From: Flaviflexus ciconiae
GTDB taxonomy: Bacteria > Actinomycetota > Actinomycetes > Actinomycetales > Actinomycetaceae
Reading direction: 5' to 3'
Length of the DNA stretch: 64,000 bases
NCBI RefSeq assembly: GCF_003971195.1
Contig: NZ_CP034593.1
Location: 1,364,001-1,428,000 of the forward strand
This document shows, piece after piece, positions 10,080 to 19,674 of the stretch. Within the stretch, counting starts at the first letter, position 1. Each line of letters starts with the position of its first letter. The notes below the pieces were generated by a model that was not told the origin of the DNA, did not search any database, and worked only from the letters and a program-made list of their open reading frames with translations. The translations under genes and the position numbers were made by a program.

Positions 10080-10240
10080 TGAATCAGTTTAGGACACGAA
10101 ACAGCGATGATTGTGCAGGTAGAGCAGTGTCATCGGACAGGAAGAGGCCCAACGAGGGAGTCAGGCTGGAACAGTCTGGACCAAGCCGGACCAGATCGGC
10201 CTTGAGGATCCTTCCTGACCATGCGGAAATAACGCACTAA

Positions 10241-10278
10241 AGAGGTAGAGGGCCGAGCTTCCTCGACCCTCCACCTCT
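10241..10278 (-). terminator. Terminator of the dhaKLM operon
   Basis: On the minus strand a 17-bp stem (AGAGGTGGAGGGTCGAG pairing with CTCGGCCCTCTACCTCT through two G-U wobbles) closes a 4-base loop and runs into TTT. It lies about 60 bases after the dhaM stop. Confidence 0.8.
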
Positions 10279-10335
10279 TCGTGTCTCTTGGTTATGGCTA
10301 TGGTTATTAGCCCGCCGGTTTCGTGAAGTTCTCGA

Positions 10336-11028
10336 TTACTTGTCGAGTCCTTCGGCGATTGCTTCAGCAATCCGGTCAACGCCGGCCCAGCACTTGGGGT
10401 CCTGGGTGGAAACGGTGACGGTCTCGCCCTTCTTAATCCCGAGAGCCATGATCGACATGATCGAATCTGCTTCCGCATCGTTGATCAGGATCTCACCGTC
10501 GTACTCGCCGGCAAGAGCCGCGATCTGTGCGGCGGGCCGAGCATGAAGCCCTGCCTCGTCAGCAACAACGGCGTCCCGCTTGAAGACGCCTTCGGCGTCC
10601 TCGCTACCGGAGTCCGACATCGGGGTCGTGTCGAGCTTTTCCGCGTAGAGGATAGCTGCGGAGGTTGCGGCTCCCGCAACATCCCACAGCTCGGAGCCCT
10701 GCTGGGCTGCCACCGCTGCGGCGATCGTTCCTTCAACGAACGGTGCGTCCTCGAAGACGATTTCGCGGTCCTCGAGGGCCTCAAGGACGGCTTCCACCGT
10801 CATCGTCGCCGATCCCAGGTCGGTCAGGGCAAGGACCGCGAGGCCCTTCTTCCTCAGACCGGTGATCGCGGCCTCGATCTTCTCGTACGACGTTCCGATG
10901 CTTCCATCATCCAGGCCTCCGGCCGGGACAATTTCCACATCCTCTGCCATTTGGCTCGCTAATTCAGCAAGCCCCTTGGCGAGGGAGTCGGAATGAGAGA
11001 CGAGGACGAGACCGACGCCGATGCTCAC
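10336..11028 (-). CDS. dhaM: Dihydroxyacetone kinase phosphoryl donor, DhaM-HPr fusion
   Basis: 230 residues joining two PTS phosphocarrier modules. Residues 1-130 are the EIIA-mannose-like DhaM domain with phospho-acceptor His12 in LVSHSDSLAKGL. Residues 150-230 are an HPr domain with the active-site motif AGLHARPAAQ (His162) and the MSIMALGIKKGETV regulatory-serine helix. Together they pass phosphate from PEP/enzyme I to the ADP bound in DhaL. Fused HPr on DhaM is a known arrangement. Its start overlaps the dhaL stop by 4 nt, so the operon order is K-L-M. Confidence 0.93.
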   Translation of the reverse strand: MSIGVGLVLVSHSDSLAKGLAELASQMAEDVEIVPAGGLDDGSIGTSYEKIEAAITGLRKKGLAVLALTDLGSATMTVEAVLEALEDREIVFEDAPFVEGTIAAAVAAQQGSELWDVAGAATSAAILYAEKLDTTPMSDSGSEDAEGVFKRDAVVADEAGLHARPAAQIAALAGEYDGEILINDAEADSIMSIMALGIKKGETVTVSTQDPKCWAGVDRIAEAIAEGLDK

Positions 11029-11654
11029 TTCTCTGCCGCCTTAGCAGCCTCTTCCAGCAGGTAGGCGCTCGAGGTGGCTCCCGGGTCGCGGTGACCGATG
11101 GAACGCTCACCCAGGTAGGAGGCACGTCCCTTCGTGGCCTTCAGGGGTCCCGTTGCGACGGCACCGGCCTGAGCAGCATCCGCTGCGGCACGGAGAACAG
11201 CCTCGGGGGCGAGTCCGTCCTTGGCGGCCTTCTCGGCTGCGCGTACGGCGGGGGCCCAAGCGTCAACCATGGTCTTCTCCCCCTCGTCCGCCTTTCCGCG
11301 AGCCTGGATGCCGGCGAGGCCAGCTTCCAGCATCGCAACAACGTCGCGGGGTCCAAGGTTATCGGCGGTTACTTCCTTCGATGCTCGAAGGAAGGCCGTT
11401 CCCAAAAGCGGACCGGAGGCGCCGCCCACGGTCGACATGAGTGTCGTGGCAACTAGCTTGAGAACGTCTCCGGAGTTCGACACATCGGCACTGGACAGCT
11501 TCGACTTAACGGCCGTGAAGCCGCGGTCGAGGTTTTCACCGTGGTCGCCGTCTCCGATGGCACGGTCAAGCTCGATCAGCTCTTCTCTGTGCTCGGACAC
11601 GGTCTTGACGCATCCCTCGATCCAGGCGATTGCCCAATCCTTACCAAGTGTCAT
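11025..11654 (-). CDS. dhaL: Dihydroxyacetone kinase ADP-binding subunit DhaL
   Basis: 209 residues. DhaL holds a tightly bound ADP/ATP that carries the phosphoryl group from DhaM to dihydroxyacetone on DhaK. The metal and nucleotide motif AIGDGDHGENLDRGF gives the conserved aspartates, and GGASGPLLGTAF and GRASYLGERSIGHRDPGA are further DhaL signatures. The AAAGGGAA ribosome site overlaps the end of dhaK; the ATG follows the dhaK stop by two bases. Confidence 0.95.
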   Translation of the reverse strand: MTLGKDWAIAWIEGCVKTVSEHREELIELDRAIGDGDHGENLDRGFTAVKSKLSSADVSNSGDVLKLVATTLMSTVGGASGPLLGTAFLRASKEVTADNLGPRDVVAMLEAGLAGIQARGKADEGEKTMVDAWAPAVRAAEKAAKDGLAPEAVLRAAADAAQAGAVATGPLKATKGRASYLGERSIGHRDPGATSSAYLLEEAAKAAEK

Positions 11655-11656
11655 GC

Positions 11657-12658
11657 TTACATTCCCTTTCGGTAGGCCACCGTGTTAACGGGGGCTTCAA
11701 ACAGTTCGATCATCTCATCGTCTGCCTTGAGCAGCGTGACCGATGCTCCCTGCATCTCCAAGCTGGTGATGTAGGAGCCAACGAGGCTACCAGCCACCTC
11801 AACGTTCAGTTCACCCAGGCGCTTCGCAACGCGGGCATACATGATGTAGAGCTCGGACAGTGGGGTTCCGCCCATGCCGTTGACGAGGACGATAACCTTC
11901 TCGCCACCGGCCAAGGACAGATCCTTGACGACCGGGTCGAGAAGCTGGTCGGTGATCTCATCGGCGGTTGCCATGGGGATCCGGTGCCGTCCCGGCTCAC
12001 CGTGGATGCCGATGCCGATCTCTACTTCGTCGTCATCCAGGTCAAAGGAAGGCTTGCCCGCGTGCGGAACCGTGCAGGCCGTGAGTGCCACGCCCATGGA
12101 ACGCACGTTGTCGATGACGCGCTGAGCAACGGCCGTGACGCCCTCGAGGTCGTCACCGCGCTCGGCGGCAGCGCCTGCGATCTTCTCAACAAGCATGGTG
12201 CCAGCAACGCCACGGCGTCCGGCGGTGTACAGGGAGTCCTCGACAGCTACGTCGTCGTTGACGACAACGGAAGCCACCTTGATGTCTTCAGCCTCTGCAA
12301 GCTCTGCCGCGGTCTCGAAGTTGAGAACGTCGCCCGTGTAGTTCTTGACGATGTGGAGGACGCCAGCCCCGCGGTCAACGGCCTGTGTTGCAGCCAGGAT
12401 CGGATCCGGGGTGGGCGAGGTAAAGACGGCGCCGGGAACGGCAGCGTCAAGCATGCCGTGACCGACAAAGCCAGCGTGGAGCGGCTCGTGGCCCGAGCCG
12501 CCACCGGAGACAAGAGCGACCTTGCCGGACTCCTTCTCCTGTGCGCGGGCAACAAACATGGGGTCCTCTTGGACCGTGACGTGCTCGGCGTGTGCAAGGG
12601 CAAAGCCGCGGACTGATTCGATGACGACATTATGTGGATCATTGATGAGCTTTTTCAC
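11657..12658 (-). CDS. dhaK: Dihydroxyacetone kinase substrate-binding subunit DhaK
   Basis: Binds dihydroxyacetone covalently and presents it for phosphorylation to DHAP, feeding glycerol or DHA carbon into glycolysis. I set the start at the GTG at 12658 (VKKLINDPHNVVIE), which has AAAGGAG 5 nt upstream, giving 333 residues. The longer in-frame version lacks a ribosome site. Motifs: SGGGSGHEPLHAGFVG for the substrate loop, and GIGIHGEPG whose His219 matches the hemiaminal-forming histidine (His218 in E. coli). Because the phosphoryl donor is DhaM, this is the PTS-dependent type, not the ATP-dependent one. Confidence 0.95.
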   Translation of the reverse strand: MKKLINDPHNVVIESVRGFALAHAEHVTVQEDPMFVARAQEKESGKVALVSGGGSGHEPLHAGFVGHGMLDAAVPGAVFTSPTPDPILAATQAVDRGAGVLHIVKNYTGDVLNFETAAELAEAEDIKVASVVVNDDVAVEDSLYTAGRRGVAGTMLVEKIAGAAAERGDDLEGVTAVAQRVIDNVRSMGVALTACTVPHAGKPSFDLDDDEVEIGIGIHGEPGRHRIPMATADEITDQLLDPVVKDLSLAGGEKVIVLVNGMGGTPLSELYIMYARVAKRLGELNVEVAGSLVGSYITSLEMQGASVTLLKADDEMIELFEAPVNTVAYRKGM

Positions 12659-13098
12659 TGGGACTCCTTTGGCCAGATCATGGTGTTCCACCCCACACTA
12701 TACGCCCCGGAGGCGGTCAGAGCGACTGAACCAGAGACGGCCTTCACCGAGCGCGAACCAGCGTGTGACAACTTCTTGAGAGTTTTGGGTGAATCCGCAT
12801 GTCCGGGCCCTCAACCGGCACAAGTCACCTCTCGCTCCCCGACACGTCAAGGCGAGCGGCCCGGGTAACTAGTCCAGGCACGTTGCATGCAGCCCATAGG
12901 GCGGTGCGAGAAAGAGGAGGCGAAATAGAGAGAGTGAGAGAGGGACTGAAGTAGTGGGGGAGCGCGAGGGAGAGGATTGGCCGTAGGAACGGGGGCTTCC
13001 GAATATTCGGAAGCCCCCACAGCAGGGACGGAGGAATGGAGGATGCGGGTTCACACGGGGAGGTCAGGTCCGTACTTAGCTGAACCGGCCCGTTCTCC
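12659..13098. other. Gap between dhaK and ndk, with a purine-rich tract
   Basis: No gene seen. The right part carries the ndk terminator at 12991-13018. Between about 12900 and 12985 the plus strand is strikingly purine rich (GA-rich, with short GAGA runs). The dhaK promoter must lie in the left 150 bases but no clear box or operator stood out. Confidence 0.6.
12991..13018. terminator. Perfect 28-base palindrome, terminator of ndk
   Basis: GGGGGCTTCCGAAT followed directly by its exact complement. It would form a 12-bp stem with a 4-base loop on either strand, 80 bases past the ndk stop. No T run. Confidence 0.75.
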
Positions 13099-13509
13099 TT
13101 AGTTGAACCAGAGACCGATCTCGCGTGCGGCCGACTCGGGCGAGTCTGAGGAGTGGACGATGTTTTCGATCTGACCGGTGCCCCAGTCGCGGCCCAGGTC
13201 GCCACGGATGGTGCCCGGTGCGGCGAGCGTCGGTTCGGTAGAGCCGGACAGGGAGCGAATACCTTCGATGACGCGGGCGCCTTCGACGATAACGGCGACG
13301 ATCGGGCCGGACGTCATGTAGGTCACGAGGTCGGGGAAGAAGGGCTTCTCCCGATGCTCGGCGTAGTGCTCGCTGAGGAGCTCCTCGGTGGCCATGACCA
13401 TTTTCAGATCGGTCATGACGTAGCCCTTACGCTCAACGCGGGCCAGCACCTCGCCGGTGAGCTGACGTTTGACACCGTCTGGCTTGATAAGAAGAAGAGT
13501 CTGTTCCAT
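13099..13509 (-). CDS. ndk: Nucleoside diphosphate kinase
   Basis: 136-residue enzyme that moves the terminal phosphate between nucleoside triphosphates and diphosphates through a phosphohistidine. The N-terminal motif TLLLIKPDGVKR and the active-site histidine H119 in ENIVHSSDSPESA are both intact; length and sequence are typical. It is downstream of the ileS-folC-DUF4233 run, with about 50 bases between it and the DUF4233 gene. Confidence 0.97.
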   Translation of the reverse strand: MEQTLLLIKPDGVKRQLTGEVLARVERKGYVMTDLKMVMATEELLSEHYAEHREKPFFPDLVTYMTSGPIVAVIVEGARVIEGIRSLSGSTEPTLAAPGTIRGDLGRDWGTGQIENIVHSSDSPESAAREIGLWFN

Positions 13510-13563
13510 GCGTGAATTCTATCTCTCGACTGAAGAAAGCCCGTGACCTAAGCCCCAGGGGCG

Positions 13564-14022
13564 TTAGGAATTCGAGCCATTTTCCGCTTCGGTTTGTGTT
13601 CCTTCGTGGGCGTTCGCTTCCTGCTCTGCTTCCCACTGTGCTTGTTCGACACGGCGGACCTCGCGTTCGCGGTCGAGCTTGGAACCCCAGTAGATCGAGG
13701 CAACCCACAGTGCCAGGAAGGTTATCCCCACTACGAGCGAGACCGGCATCCAGATCCCCATCGCGAGAACGACGGCCTGGGCGATAGAGCCGAGCACGAG
13801 GCCGACGTTCGGGGATTTCCTGATAGCGATGGCTGCGATCAGGCAGAAGGCCATGCCGACGCCGGTCACGGTCCAGATGACACCGGGGCTGGCGAGGCGC
13901 AGGCCAATGGCAGCGACGCCGCCAAACAGTACGACGAAGATCTCAAGAATCAGCATCGTGAGCGTGAACTGAGCGAGGGCCGACCCTTTGGGGATCGGTG
14001 CCGTCAGCGGATTACGTGCCAT
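13564..14022 (-). CDS. DUF4233 membrane protein
   Basis: 152 residues with about four predicted membrane spans (roughly 20-45, 48-68, 74-92 and 94-112) and a charged C-terminal tail rich in Glu and Gln. The position directly after folC and before ndk, plus the FGGVAAIGLRLA and GLVLGSIAQ stretches, identifies the actinobacterial DUF4233 family. Function unknown. The start overlaps the folC stop by one base (TAATG), so it is translationally coupled to folC. Confidence 0.82.
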   Translation of the reverse strand: MARNPLTAPIPKGSALAQFTLTMLILEIFVVLFGGVAAIGLRLASPGVIWTVTGVGMAFCLIAAIAIRKSPNVGLVLGSIAQAVVLAMGIWMPVSLVVGITFLALWVASIYWGSKLDREREVRRVEQAQWEAEQEANAHEGTQTEAENGSNS

Positions 14023-15569
14023 TAAATGCTCCTGGCCGCCTTTCCAAACAGCTCTCTGACCCGGGAAGCCAGCTCAATGGAGCCGATGGTGAGGACCGCA
14101 GGTGCTGTCATCTCTTCCTTGTTGAGCGATTCGGCAAGCGATGCTGCCATGTCGACCGCTTCCAGCAGGTCGTATTCCTCGCGCACCCGTTCTTCCCCGA
14201 AGACATCTTCGGCGATTTCGCGAGCATCCTCGATGGGAAGCGCACGCGGGTTCGACAGGTTGGTGACAACGATGGCGTCAAGCACGGGTTCCAGGACTCC
14301 GAGCATCTGCTCGACCTCCTTGTCCGCCATAGCAGCAAACACGCCAACGATCGGGCCGTGGAACGTTTCCTTCATGGCGCCGGCTGCGGCTTCCACGCCT
14401 GATGGGTTGTGCCCACCGTCCACGACGACCGTCGGGGAGTTACGGACAACCTCGAGCCGGCCCGGCGAGGAGGCCGCCATGAGGGCGTGCTCGAGGACGG
14501 TGCCGTCGAGGGCCCCTCCCCCGAAGAACGCCTCAACCGCGGCGATTGCAAGAAGGCCGTTGCGGGCCTGGTGGCGGCCCAGCAGGTTGAAGGGGATCTC
14601 CTGGTAGGTGGCCGCCGGGGTTTGAATGGAGATCATCTGACCACCGACACCCGGGGTGCGGTCCAGCAGGAGCAGGTCCTTCGCTTCGATTTCCAGGTGT
14701 GCGCGATGGGAAGTGACGGCTTCCGCAAGGATCGGTAGCACGTCGGGGTGCTGGATTGCGGAGATAACGGTGGCACCGTCCTTGATGATTCCAACCTTTT
14801 CCCGTGCCGCCTCTTCGCGCGTGGGGCCAAGGAACTTCGAGTGGTCGACATCAATTGTCGTCAGTACTGCGACATCGGCATCGATCACGTTCGTCGCATC
14901 CCACCTGCCTCCCATGCCGACCTCAACAACGGCCACGTCAACCGGTGCGTCGGCGAAGGCGGCGTAGGCAAGAACCGTGTACACCTCGAAGGTGGACATG
15001 GGAGGGCCGCCTGCGGCGGCCGAGGCCCGGTCAACGAGGGTGATGGCGGGCCGGATTTGGTCCCACGCATCGACCCAGTCCTGGCGAGACAAGATCTCCC
15101 CATCGATCGTCACTCGTTCCCTCATGGTGTGCATGTGGGGCGACGTGTAGCGGCCCACCCGCAGGCCCTTCTCCGCGAGCAGGGCTGCGATCATCCGGGA
15201 TGTCGAGGTTTTGCCGTTCGTTCCGGTGATGTGGATCGACCGGTAGGAGTTTTGGGGGTTACCGAGAATGTCGAGGCAGTCGACGACCCGCTGGGTCGAG
15301 GGCTGCACGTCGTGTTCGGGGGCACGGGCAAGAAGCTCGACGGCAATTTCCGCCATCCGCTCCTCCATGCCACTCTCCTGCGCAAGCTCGAGCGTCGGGT
15401 CGGGCTCGGCAATGACTTCGGCAATAATGTCGGAGTCGCCGAGGAGGCCCGAGGCCGCGATCTGCTGGACCGCTTCCTCGTATTCCTTCTGGGCCTGCTT
15501 TTCGGCTTCGATCGCCTTACTGTCGGTCAGTCCCAGGTCCTCGCGGTCCTCAGGATTGGGTGTTGTCAC
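14022..15569 (-). CDS. folC: Folylpolyglutamate synthase / dihydrofolate synthase
   Basis: ATP-dependent addition of glutamate to dihydropteroate and to folates. The 515 residues include a Mur-ligase-type P-loop GTNGKTS (116-122), the [12 protein letters not shown] substrate loop, the metal-binding [11 protein letters not shown], and [14 protein letters not shown] in the C-terminal domain. About 85 residues precede the conserved core, with a Glu/Gln-rich helix; this is longer than E. coli FolC but common in actinobacteria. Its start overlaps the ileS stop by 4 nt (ATGA), so folC is co-translated with ileS and would share its T-box control. Confidence 0.95.
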   Translation of the reverse strand: MTTPNPEDREDLGLTDSKAIEAEKQAQKEYEEAVQQIAASGLLGDSDIIAEVIAEPDPTLELAQESGMEERMAEIAVELLARAPEHDVQPSTQRVVDCLDILGNPQNSYRSIHITGTNGKTSTSRMIAALLAEKGLRVGRYTSPHMHTMRERVTIDGEILSRQDWVDAWDQIRPAITLVDRASAAAGGPPMSTFEVYTVLAYAAFADAPVDVAVVEVGMGGRWDATNVIDADVAVLTTIDVDHSKFLGPTREEAAREKVGIIKDGATVISAIQHPDVLPILAEAVTSHRAHLEIEAKDLLLLDRTPGVGGQMISIQTPAATYQEIPFNLLGRHQARNGLLAIAAVEAFFGGGALDGTVLEHALMAASSPGRLEVVRNSPTVVVDGGHNPSGVEAAAGAMKETFHGPIVGVFAAMADKEVEQMLGVLEPVLDAIVVTNLSNPRALPIEDAREIAEDVFGEERVREEYDLLEAVDMAASLAESLNKEEMTAPAVLTIGSIELASRVRELFGKAARSI

Positions 15570-18500
15570 GCAATCTTCTCCGTAGTAATTGACAGCTCAC
15601 CCTCGGTGAGATCGACCTCGAGGGCAAGCGTCTCGGCCTTGATCAGCTCGAGATTTGCCTCGACGGCAGCGATGTCCGCGGCCGGGACAATGAGGGTGAG
15701 TGTGATGCGGTCGGCGACATGGAGGTCGCTGGCCTTGCGGGTGTCCTGGATCTGACGGATTAGGTCGCGAGCATAGCCTTCGGCCAGCAGTTCCTCATCG
15801 AGTTCGGTGTCGAGAACAACGAACGATCCGGAGTCAAGCACGGTTGCCACGTCGCCATCCTTCGCGTTGACCACCGTCGTCAGGGTGAACTGGCCGGGCT
15901 CCAAGGTCACGGGCTCGTCCAATTCCATGACGACGTTCTCGCCGTCCTTGTGCCAAGCACCGGACTTCGCTGCCTTGAACAGTGCCGAGGTGAGCTTACG
16001 GAGATCACCGGGGAGCTCACGCGGCTGCACGGCAAGGGTTTCGTTCACTTCAAGGCCGGATTCGGCCGCATTCGTGAAGGTCACGTTCTTGACGTTGACC
16101 TCGTGGGCGATCAAATCGGCGAACGGCGACAGGTCCAGGTTGGTGACGCATTCGAGGCCTCGCAGCGGCTGGCGCACGCGAAGCTTCTCGGCCTTGCGGA
16201 GCGAGTGGGCGGCGGAGACCACGGCCCGGACTTCGTTCATGACCTCGACGAGTTCGTCGTTGTCCCAGGCCGCGGGCGGGGTCGGCCAGTCGGTCAGGTG
16301 CACGGAGCGGCCTCCGGTGAGTCCGCGCCAGACTTCTTCCGCAACGAGCGGTGCGAGAGGGGCAATGACCTTGGAAAGGGTTTCGAGGGCCGTGTAGAGG
16401 CTGTCGAAAGCACCTTCCTCTTCGTTCCAGAAACGGTCGCGGGAGGTGCGGACGTACCAGTTGGTCAGCAGGTCAAGGAACTGGCGGACCCGCTCGGTAG
16501 CGTTCGCGATCTCGTAGGATTCGAGGTCGGCACGGACGCCTTCGGCAAGCTTCTTAGTGGAGGCCAGCAGGTAGCGGTCCATGACATCTAGGTTCGTGGG
16601 GTCTTCGACGAGCTTCGCTTCGTAGCCCGCGCCCTTATTGCAGGTGCCGGCGTAGAGGGAGAAGAAGTAGTACGTGTTCCACAGGGGCAGGAGCACCTGA
16701 CGGACCGTGTCGCGCAGGCCCTGCTCGGTGACGATGAGGTTGCCGCCACGGACGATTGGGGAGGCCATGAGGTACCAGCGCATCGCGTCCGCGCCGACCT
16801 CGTCGAACATTTCGTAGACGTCCGGGTAGTTGCGGAGCGACTTACTCATCTTCTGACCGTCGTTACCGAGGACAATGCCGTGGGAAACCGAGGTGCGGAA
16901 GGACGGCTTGTCGAACAGTGCGGTGGCGAGCACGTGAAGGGTGTAGAACCAGCCGCGGGTCTGACCGATGTACTCGACAATGAAGTCACCCGGGTAGTGG
17001 TTCTCAAACCATTCCGCGTTCTCGAATGGGTAGTGGACCTGAGCGAACGGCATCGAACCCGAGTCGAACCAAACGTCAAGAACATCCGGGATACGCTTCA
17101 TGGTTGAATTGCCGGTCGGGTCGTCCGGGTTCGGCCGCGTCAGGTCATCGATGTAGGGGCGGTGGAGATCCACTTCACCCTTCTCGTTCATCGGCAACCG
17201 ACCGAAGTCCGCCTCCAGCTCAGCCAGTGACCCGTACACGTCGGTGCGCGGGTACTCGGGGTTGTCCGACACCCAGACGGGGATGGGGCTACCCCAGTAG
17301 CGGTTGCGGGAAATCGACCAGTCGCGAGCGCCAGCCAGCCAGTTACCGAACTGGCCGTGCTTGATGTGCTCGGGAACCCACGTGATGTCCTCGTTCAACT
17401 CGACCATGCGGTCACGGAAGTCCGTAACCCGAACAAACCAGGAGGTAACCGCCTTGTAGATAAGGGGTTCGCGGCAGCGCCAGCAGTGCGGGTAGGAGTG
17501 CACATAAGAGGCCTGGCGGACCAGGACCGGGCGGTCGTTACCGCGTCCGGCCATGGGACCCGTGCCGTCGCGCAGGTCGCGGATGATTGGCATGTTCGCC
17601 TCGAACACCTGCATGCCCTCGTAGTCGCTCACCTCGGAGGTGAACACCCCACCAGCGTCGACCGGGACAACGGTCTGGATGCCAACCGCGCCGGCTACAG
17701 CCATGTCGTCCTCACCGAAGGCGGGAGCGATGTGCACGAGGCCCGTACCATCCTCGGTGGTGACGTAGTCACCGGTGATGATCTGGAAAGCATTCGGGCC
17801 GGGCGCAACGGAGTCGTCGCGTCCCTGGAAGTAGGTGAAGATCGGGGCGTACTTACGGCCTGCGAGATCGCGACCCACGATCGTGTCAACAACCTCGGCG
17901 TCCTCGCCAAGTTCCTTCTCGTAGGCAGACACGAGGTCGGCAGCAAGAATAACCTTCTCGCCGGCTAGATCGCCGGTGACGGGTGCGACAACCGAGTAGT
18001 TGACGTCCGGGTGGACAGCGATCGCGAGGTTTGAGGGCAGGGTCCACGGGGTCGTGGTCCAGATCAGTGCCAGTTCGCCGGTTTCGAGGCGAACACCGAC
18101 GGTGACGGTCTGGTCCTGACGGTCCTTGTAGACGTCGTCATCCATTTTCAGTTCGTGGTTCGACAGCGGCGTCTGGTCGTTCCAGCAGTAGGGCAGCACG
18201 CGGTAGCCCTCATAGGCGAGTCCCTTGTCATACAGCTTCTTGAAAGCCCAGATCACGGACTCGACGTACGGGGTTTCGAGGGTCTTGTAATCGTTTTCGA
18301 AGTCGACCCAGCGGGCCTGGCGAGAAACGTACTCTTCCCATTCCTTCGTGTACTTCAGAACAGAGGAACGACATTCGGCATTGAACTTGTCAATCCCCAT
18401 CTCCTCAATCTGGTCCTTCGTTTCGATTCCGAGGAGGCGCTGTGCCTCAAGCTCGGCAGGAAGGCCGTGAGTGTCCCAACCGAAGCGACGTTCAACGCGC

Positions 18501-18775
18501 CTACCGATCTGGGTTTGGAACCTACCTACAAGGTCCTTGATGTAGCCGGTCAGCAGGTGACCGTAGTGGGGCAGGCCATTCGCAAAAGGAGGACCGTCGT
18601 AGAACACGAACTCGTTGGAGCCGTTCTCCCCCGGGTCACGATTATCAATGGAAGCCTGGAATGTGCCGTCCTGCTTCCAGTAGTCGAGAATGTTCTCTTC
18701 GAGCTTGGGGAAATTGGGGGACGCCACGACCTCACCATCGCGGTGGAGCGGGTAGCGTAAGGACTTGTCAGCCAT
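15566..18775 (-). CDS. ileS: Isoleucyl-tRNA synthetase, type 2
   Basis: Charges tRNA-Ile and edits valine. I place the start at the ATG at 18775 ([14 protein letters not shown]), which has GAGGAG about 10 nt upstream and gives 1069 residues. The frame stays open further upstream, but that extension runs through the T-box leader. Class I signatures are [12 protein letters not shown] (HYGH at 70-73) and [10 protein letters not shown] near residue 640. The HYGH form and overall length place it with the eukaryote-like IleS2 group, in which several members resist mupirocin; that property is inference here. It heads the ileS-folC-DUF4233 unit. Confidence 0.96.
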   Translation of the reverse strand: MADKSLRYPLHRDGEVVASPNFPKLEENILDYWKQDGTFQASIDNRDPGENGSNEFVFYDGPPFANGLPHYGHLLTGYIKDLVGRFQTQIGRRVERRFGWDTHGLPAELEAQRLLGIETKDQIEEMGIDKFNAECRSSVLKYTKEWEEYVSRQARWVDFENDYKTLETPYVESVIWAFKKLYDKGLAYEGYRVLPYCWNDQTPLSNHELKMDDDVYKDRQDQTVTVGVRLETGELALIWTTTPWTLPSNLAIAVHPDVNYSVVAPVTGDLAGEKVILAADLVSAYEKELGEDAEVVDTIVGRDLAGRKYAPIFTYFQGRDDSVAPGPNAFQIITGDYVTTEDGTGLVHIAPAFGEDDMAVAGAVGIQTVVPVDAGGVFTSEVSDYEGMQVFEANMPIIRDLRDGTGPMAGRGNDRPVLVRQASYVHSYPHCWRCREPLIYKAVTSWFVRVTDFRDRMVELNEDITWVPEHIKHGQFGNWLAGARDWSISRNRYWGSPIPVWVSDNPEYPRTDVYGSLAELEADFGRLPMNEKGEVDLHRPYIDDLTRPNPDDPTGNSTMKRIPDVLDVWFDSGSMPFAQVHYPFENAEWFENHYPGDFIVEYIGQTRGWFYTLHVLATALFDKPSFRTSVSHGIVLGNDGQKMSKSLRNYPDVYEMFDEVGADAMRWYLMASPIVRGGNLIVTEQGLRDTVRQVLLPLWNTYYFFSLYAGTCNKGAGYEAKLVEDPTNLDVMDRYLLASTKKLAEGVRADLESYEIANATERVRQFLDLLTNWYVRTSRDRFWNEEEGAFDSLYTALETLSKVIAPLAPLVAEEVWRGLTGGRSVHLTDWPTPPAAWDNDELVEVMNEVRAVVSAAHSLRKAEKLRVRQPLRGLECVTNLDLSPFADLIAHEVNVKNVTFTNAAESGLEVNETLAVQPRELPGDLRKLTSALFKAAKSGAWHKDGENVVMELDEPVTLEPGQFTLTTVVNAKDGDVATVLDSGSFVVLDTELDEELLAEGYARDLIRQIQDTRKASDLHVADRITLTLIVPAADIAAVEANLELIKAETLALEVDLTEGELSITTEKIA

Positions 18776-18784
18776 CTGGACAGT

Positions 18785-18985
18785 ATCTCCTCGTTGACCT
18801 GCGCCGGGACGAGCGAATCGGTTTTGATCCTCCCGCGGTACCACCCCGCTTGCCGCATGCGGCCGCTTCATTAGGAGACGATGACGGGTCCAACCGTCCG
18901 GTTCTACTAAGCAGAGCAAAAACTCTTGCCGTTCTTCCGGATGCTCGCCGGTGATATCCCCTCCCGGGGCCGGGTCATAGCAATC
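18785..18985 (-). promoter_or_regulatory. Ile-specific T-box riboswitch of ileS
   Basis: The minus strand carries the T-box core GGGTGGTACCGCGGGAGG at about 18831-18848, which binds the free CCA end of uncharged tRNA. Further upstream is a short stem I region whose loop reads GATATCACC. The isoleucine specifier codon ATC lies at 18953-18955 and is followed by the expected purine. The core is about 60 bases from the ileS start and no T-rich terminator lies between them, so control of translation fits: the ileS Shine-Dalgarno (AGGAGAT) can pair with GTCTCCT at about 18875. Actinobacterial ileS leaders of this translational class are established. Confidence 0.88.
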
Positions 18986-19025
18986 AGTAGCTTACATCGA
19001 TCGGAACGCAAATCACCACATTCCT

Positions 19026-19120
19026 ATTCCACGACCAGCTCACAAAAAGCATTCCGCGACCTCGTCACCACGAGAATTAGACGCCCCCTCCCAATCGGGA
19101 ATTCCACGACCTCTCACAAA
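19026..19120. repeat. Three ATTCC(A/G)CGACC repeats on a 25-base period
   Basis: Copies at 19026-19045, 19051-19070 and 19101-19120 share ATTCC(A/G)CGACC followed by a TCAC. Spacing is 25 and 50 bases, as if a middle copy had decayed. The block lies between the SMR pair and the ileS promoter. Function unknown. Confidence 0.6.
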
Positions 19121-19202
19121 ACGAAGACGTGACATCGGTGGACGAGGGGAATGGCGGCGGGAAACGGTTGGGCGCCCTGAACTCTGCAGGACGCCGCAAC
19201 TA

Positions 19203-19673
19203 TTAACGGCTCTCCGGCATGCCCTGCTCAGGAGTATTGCCTTCACCATCGGACAAATTATCGCCGTTGGTAGCAGACGTGACACCGGTACGTGCTGAAC
19301 TACTGGTACTTGACGAACCACTGTCTTCCGCTGAGGCCTTGGGGGCCCCCGAACCATCTGCCGGCAGGAGCTTGAGTCCGACGATGGCGGCGATGATGCC
19401 AATGAGGAACAGGATCTTGAGGAAGCTTGCCTGCTCGGTTCCGGTGATGAGTGCGTAGGCCACGGTGAGGGCAGCACCCGTTCCGGTCCACACCGCGTAG
19501 GCGGTGCCGAGCGGGATCTCTTTCATTGCCCGGGCAAGGCCAAGCATGGAGATCGTCATCGCGACCGCGAAAATGATTGTTGGGACCGGTTCAGTAAAAC
19601 CGTTGGATTCTCCAAGCGCGGTTGCCCAGATGGCTTCAAAAACTGCGGAGATTAAAAGAATTGTCCACGCCAT
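19203..19673 (-). CDS. SMR-family transporter, second subunit, with Ser-rich tail
   Basis: 156 residues. The first 105 form the four-helix small multidrug resistance fold: the binding glutamate E13 in FEAIW and the signature GTAYAVWTGTGAALT. Behind a guanidine-III riboswitch and paired with another SMR gene, the most likely role is guanidinium export in antiport with protons (Gdx/YkkCD group). The last 50 residues are a Ser/Thr/Gly/Glu-rich hydrophilic tail that normal SMR proteins (about 105-110 residues) lack. The ATG is one base past the stop of the partner gene. Confidence 0.88.
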   Translation of the reverse strand: MAWTILLISAVFEAIWATALGESNGFTEPVPTIIFAVAMTISMLGLARAMKEIPLGTAYAVWTGTGAALTVAYALITGTEQASFLKILFLIGIIAAIVGLKLLPADGSGAPKASAEDSGSSSTSSSARTGVTSATNGDNLSDGEGNTPEQGMPESR

Positions 19674-19674
19674 G

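Larger units (their letters stand above)
18776..19202. other. ileS leader and promoter region
   Basis: Holds the T-box leader next to ileS and a set of direct repeats further away. A plausible promoter on the minus strand is TTGCGT, 16 bases, TACTGA just ahead of the leader. No gene is present. Confidence 0.5.

Noticed and set aside
11630..12616. 328-codon open frame opposite dhaK
   Set aside because: Antisense shadow; dhaK has a complete set of motifs and a ribosome site.
14748..15755. 335-codon open frame opposite folC and ileS
   Set aside because: Spans the junction of two certain genes and has no family resemblance.
18776..18919. Open extension of the ileS frame for 48 more codons
   Set aside because: It runs through the T-box core and has no ribosome site, while the ATG at 18775 has GAGGAG and matches the family N-terminus.
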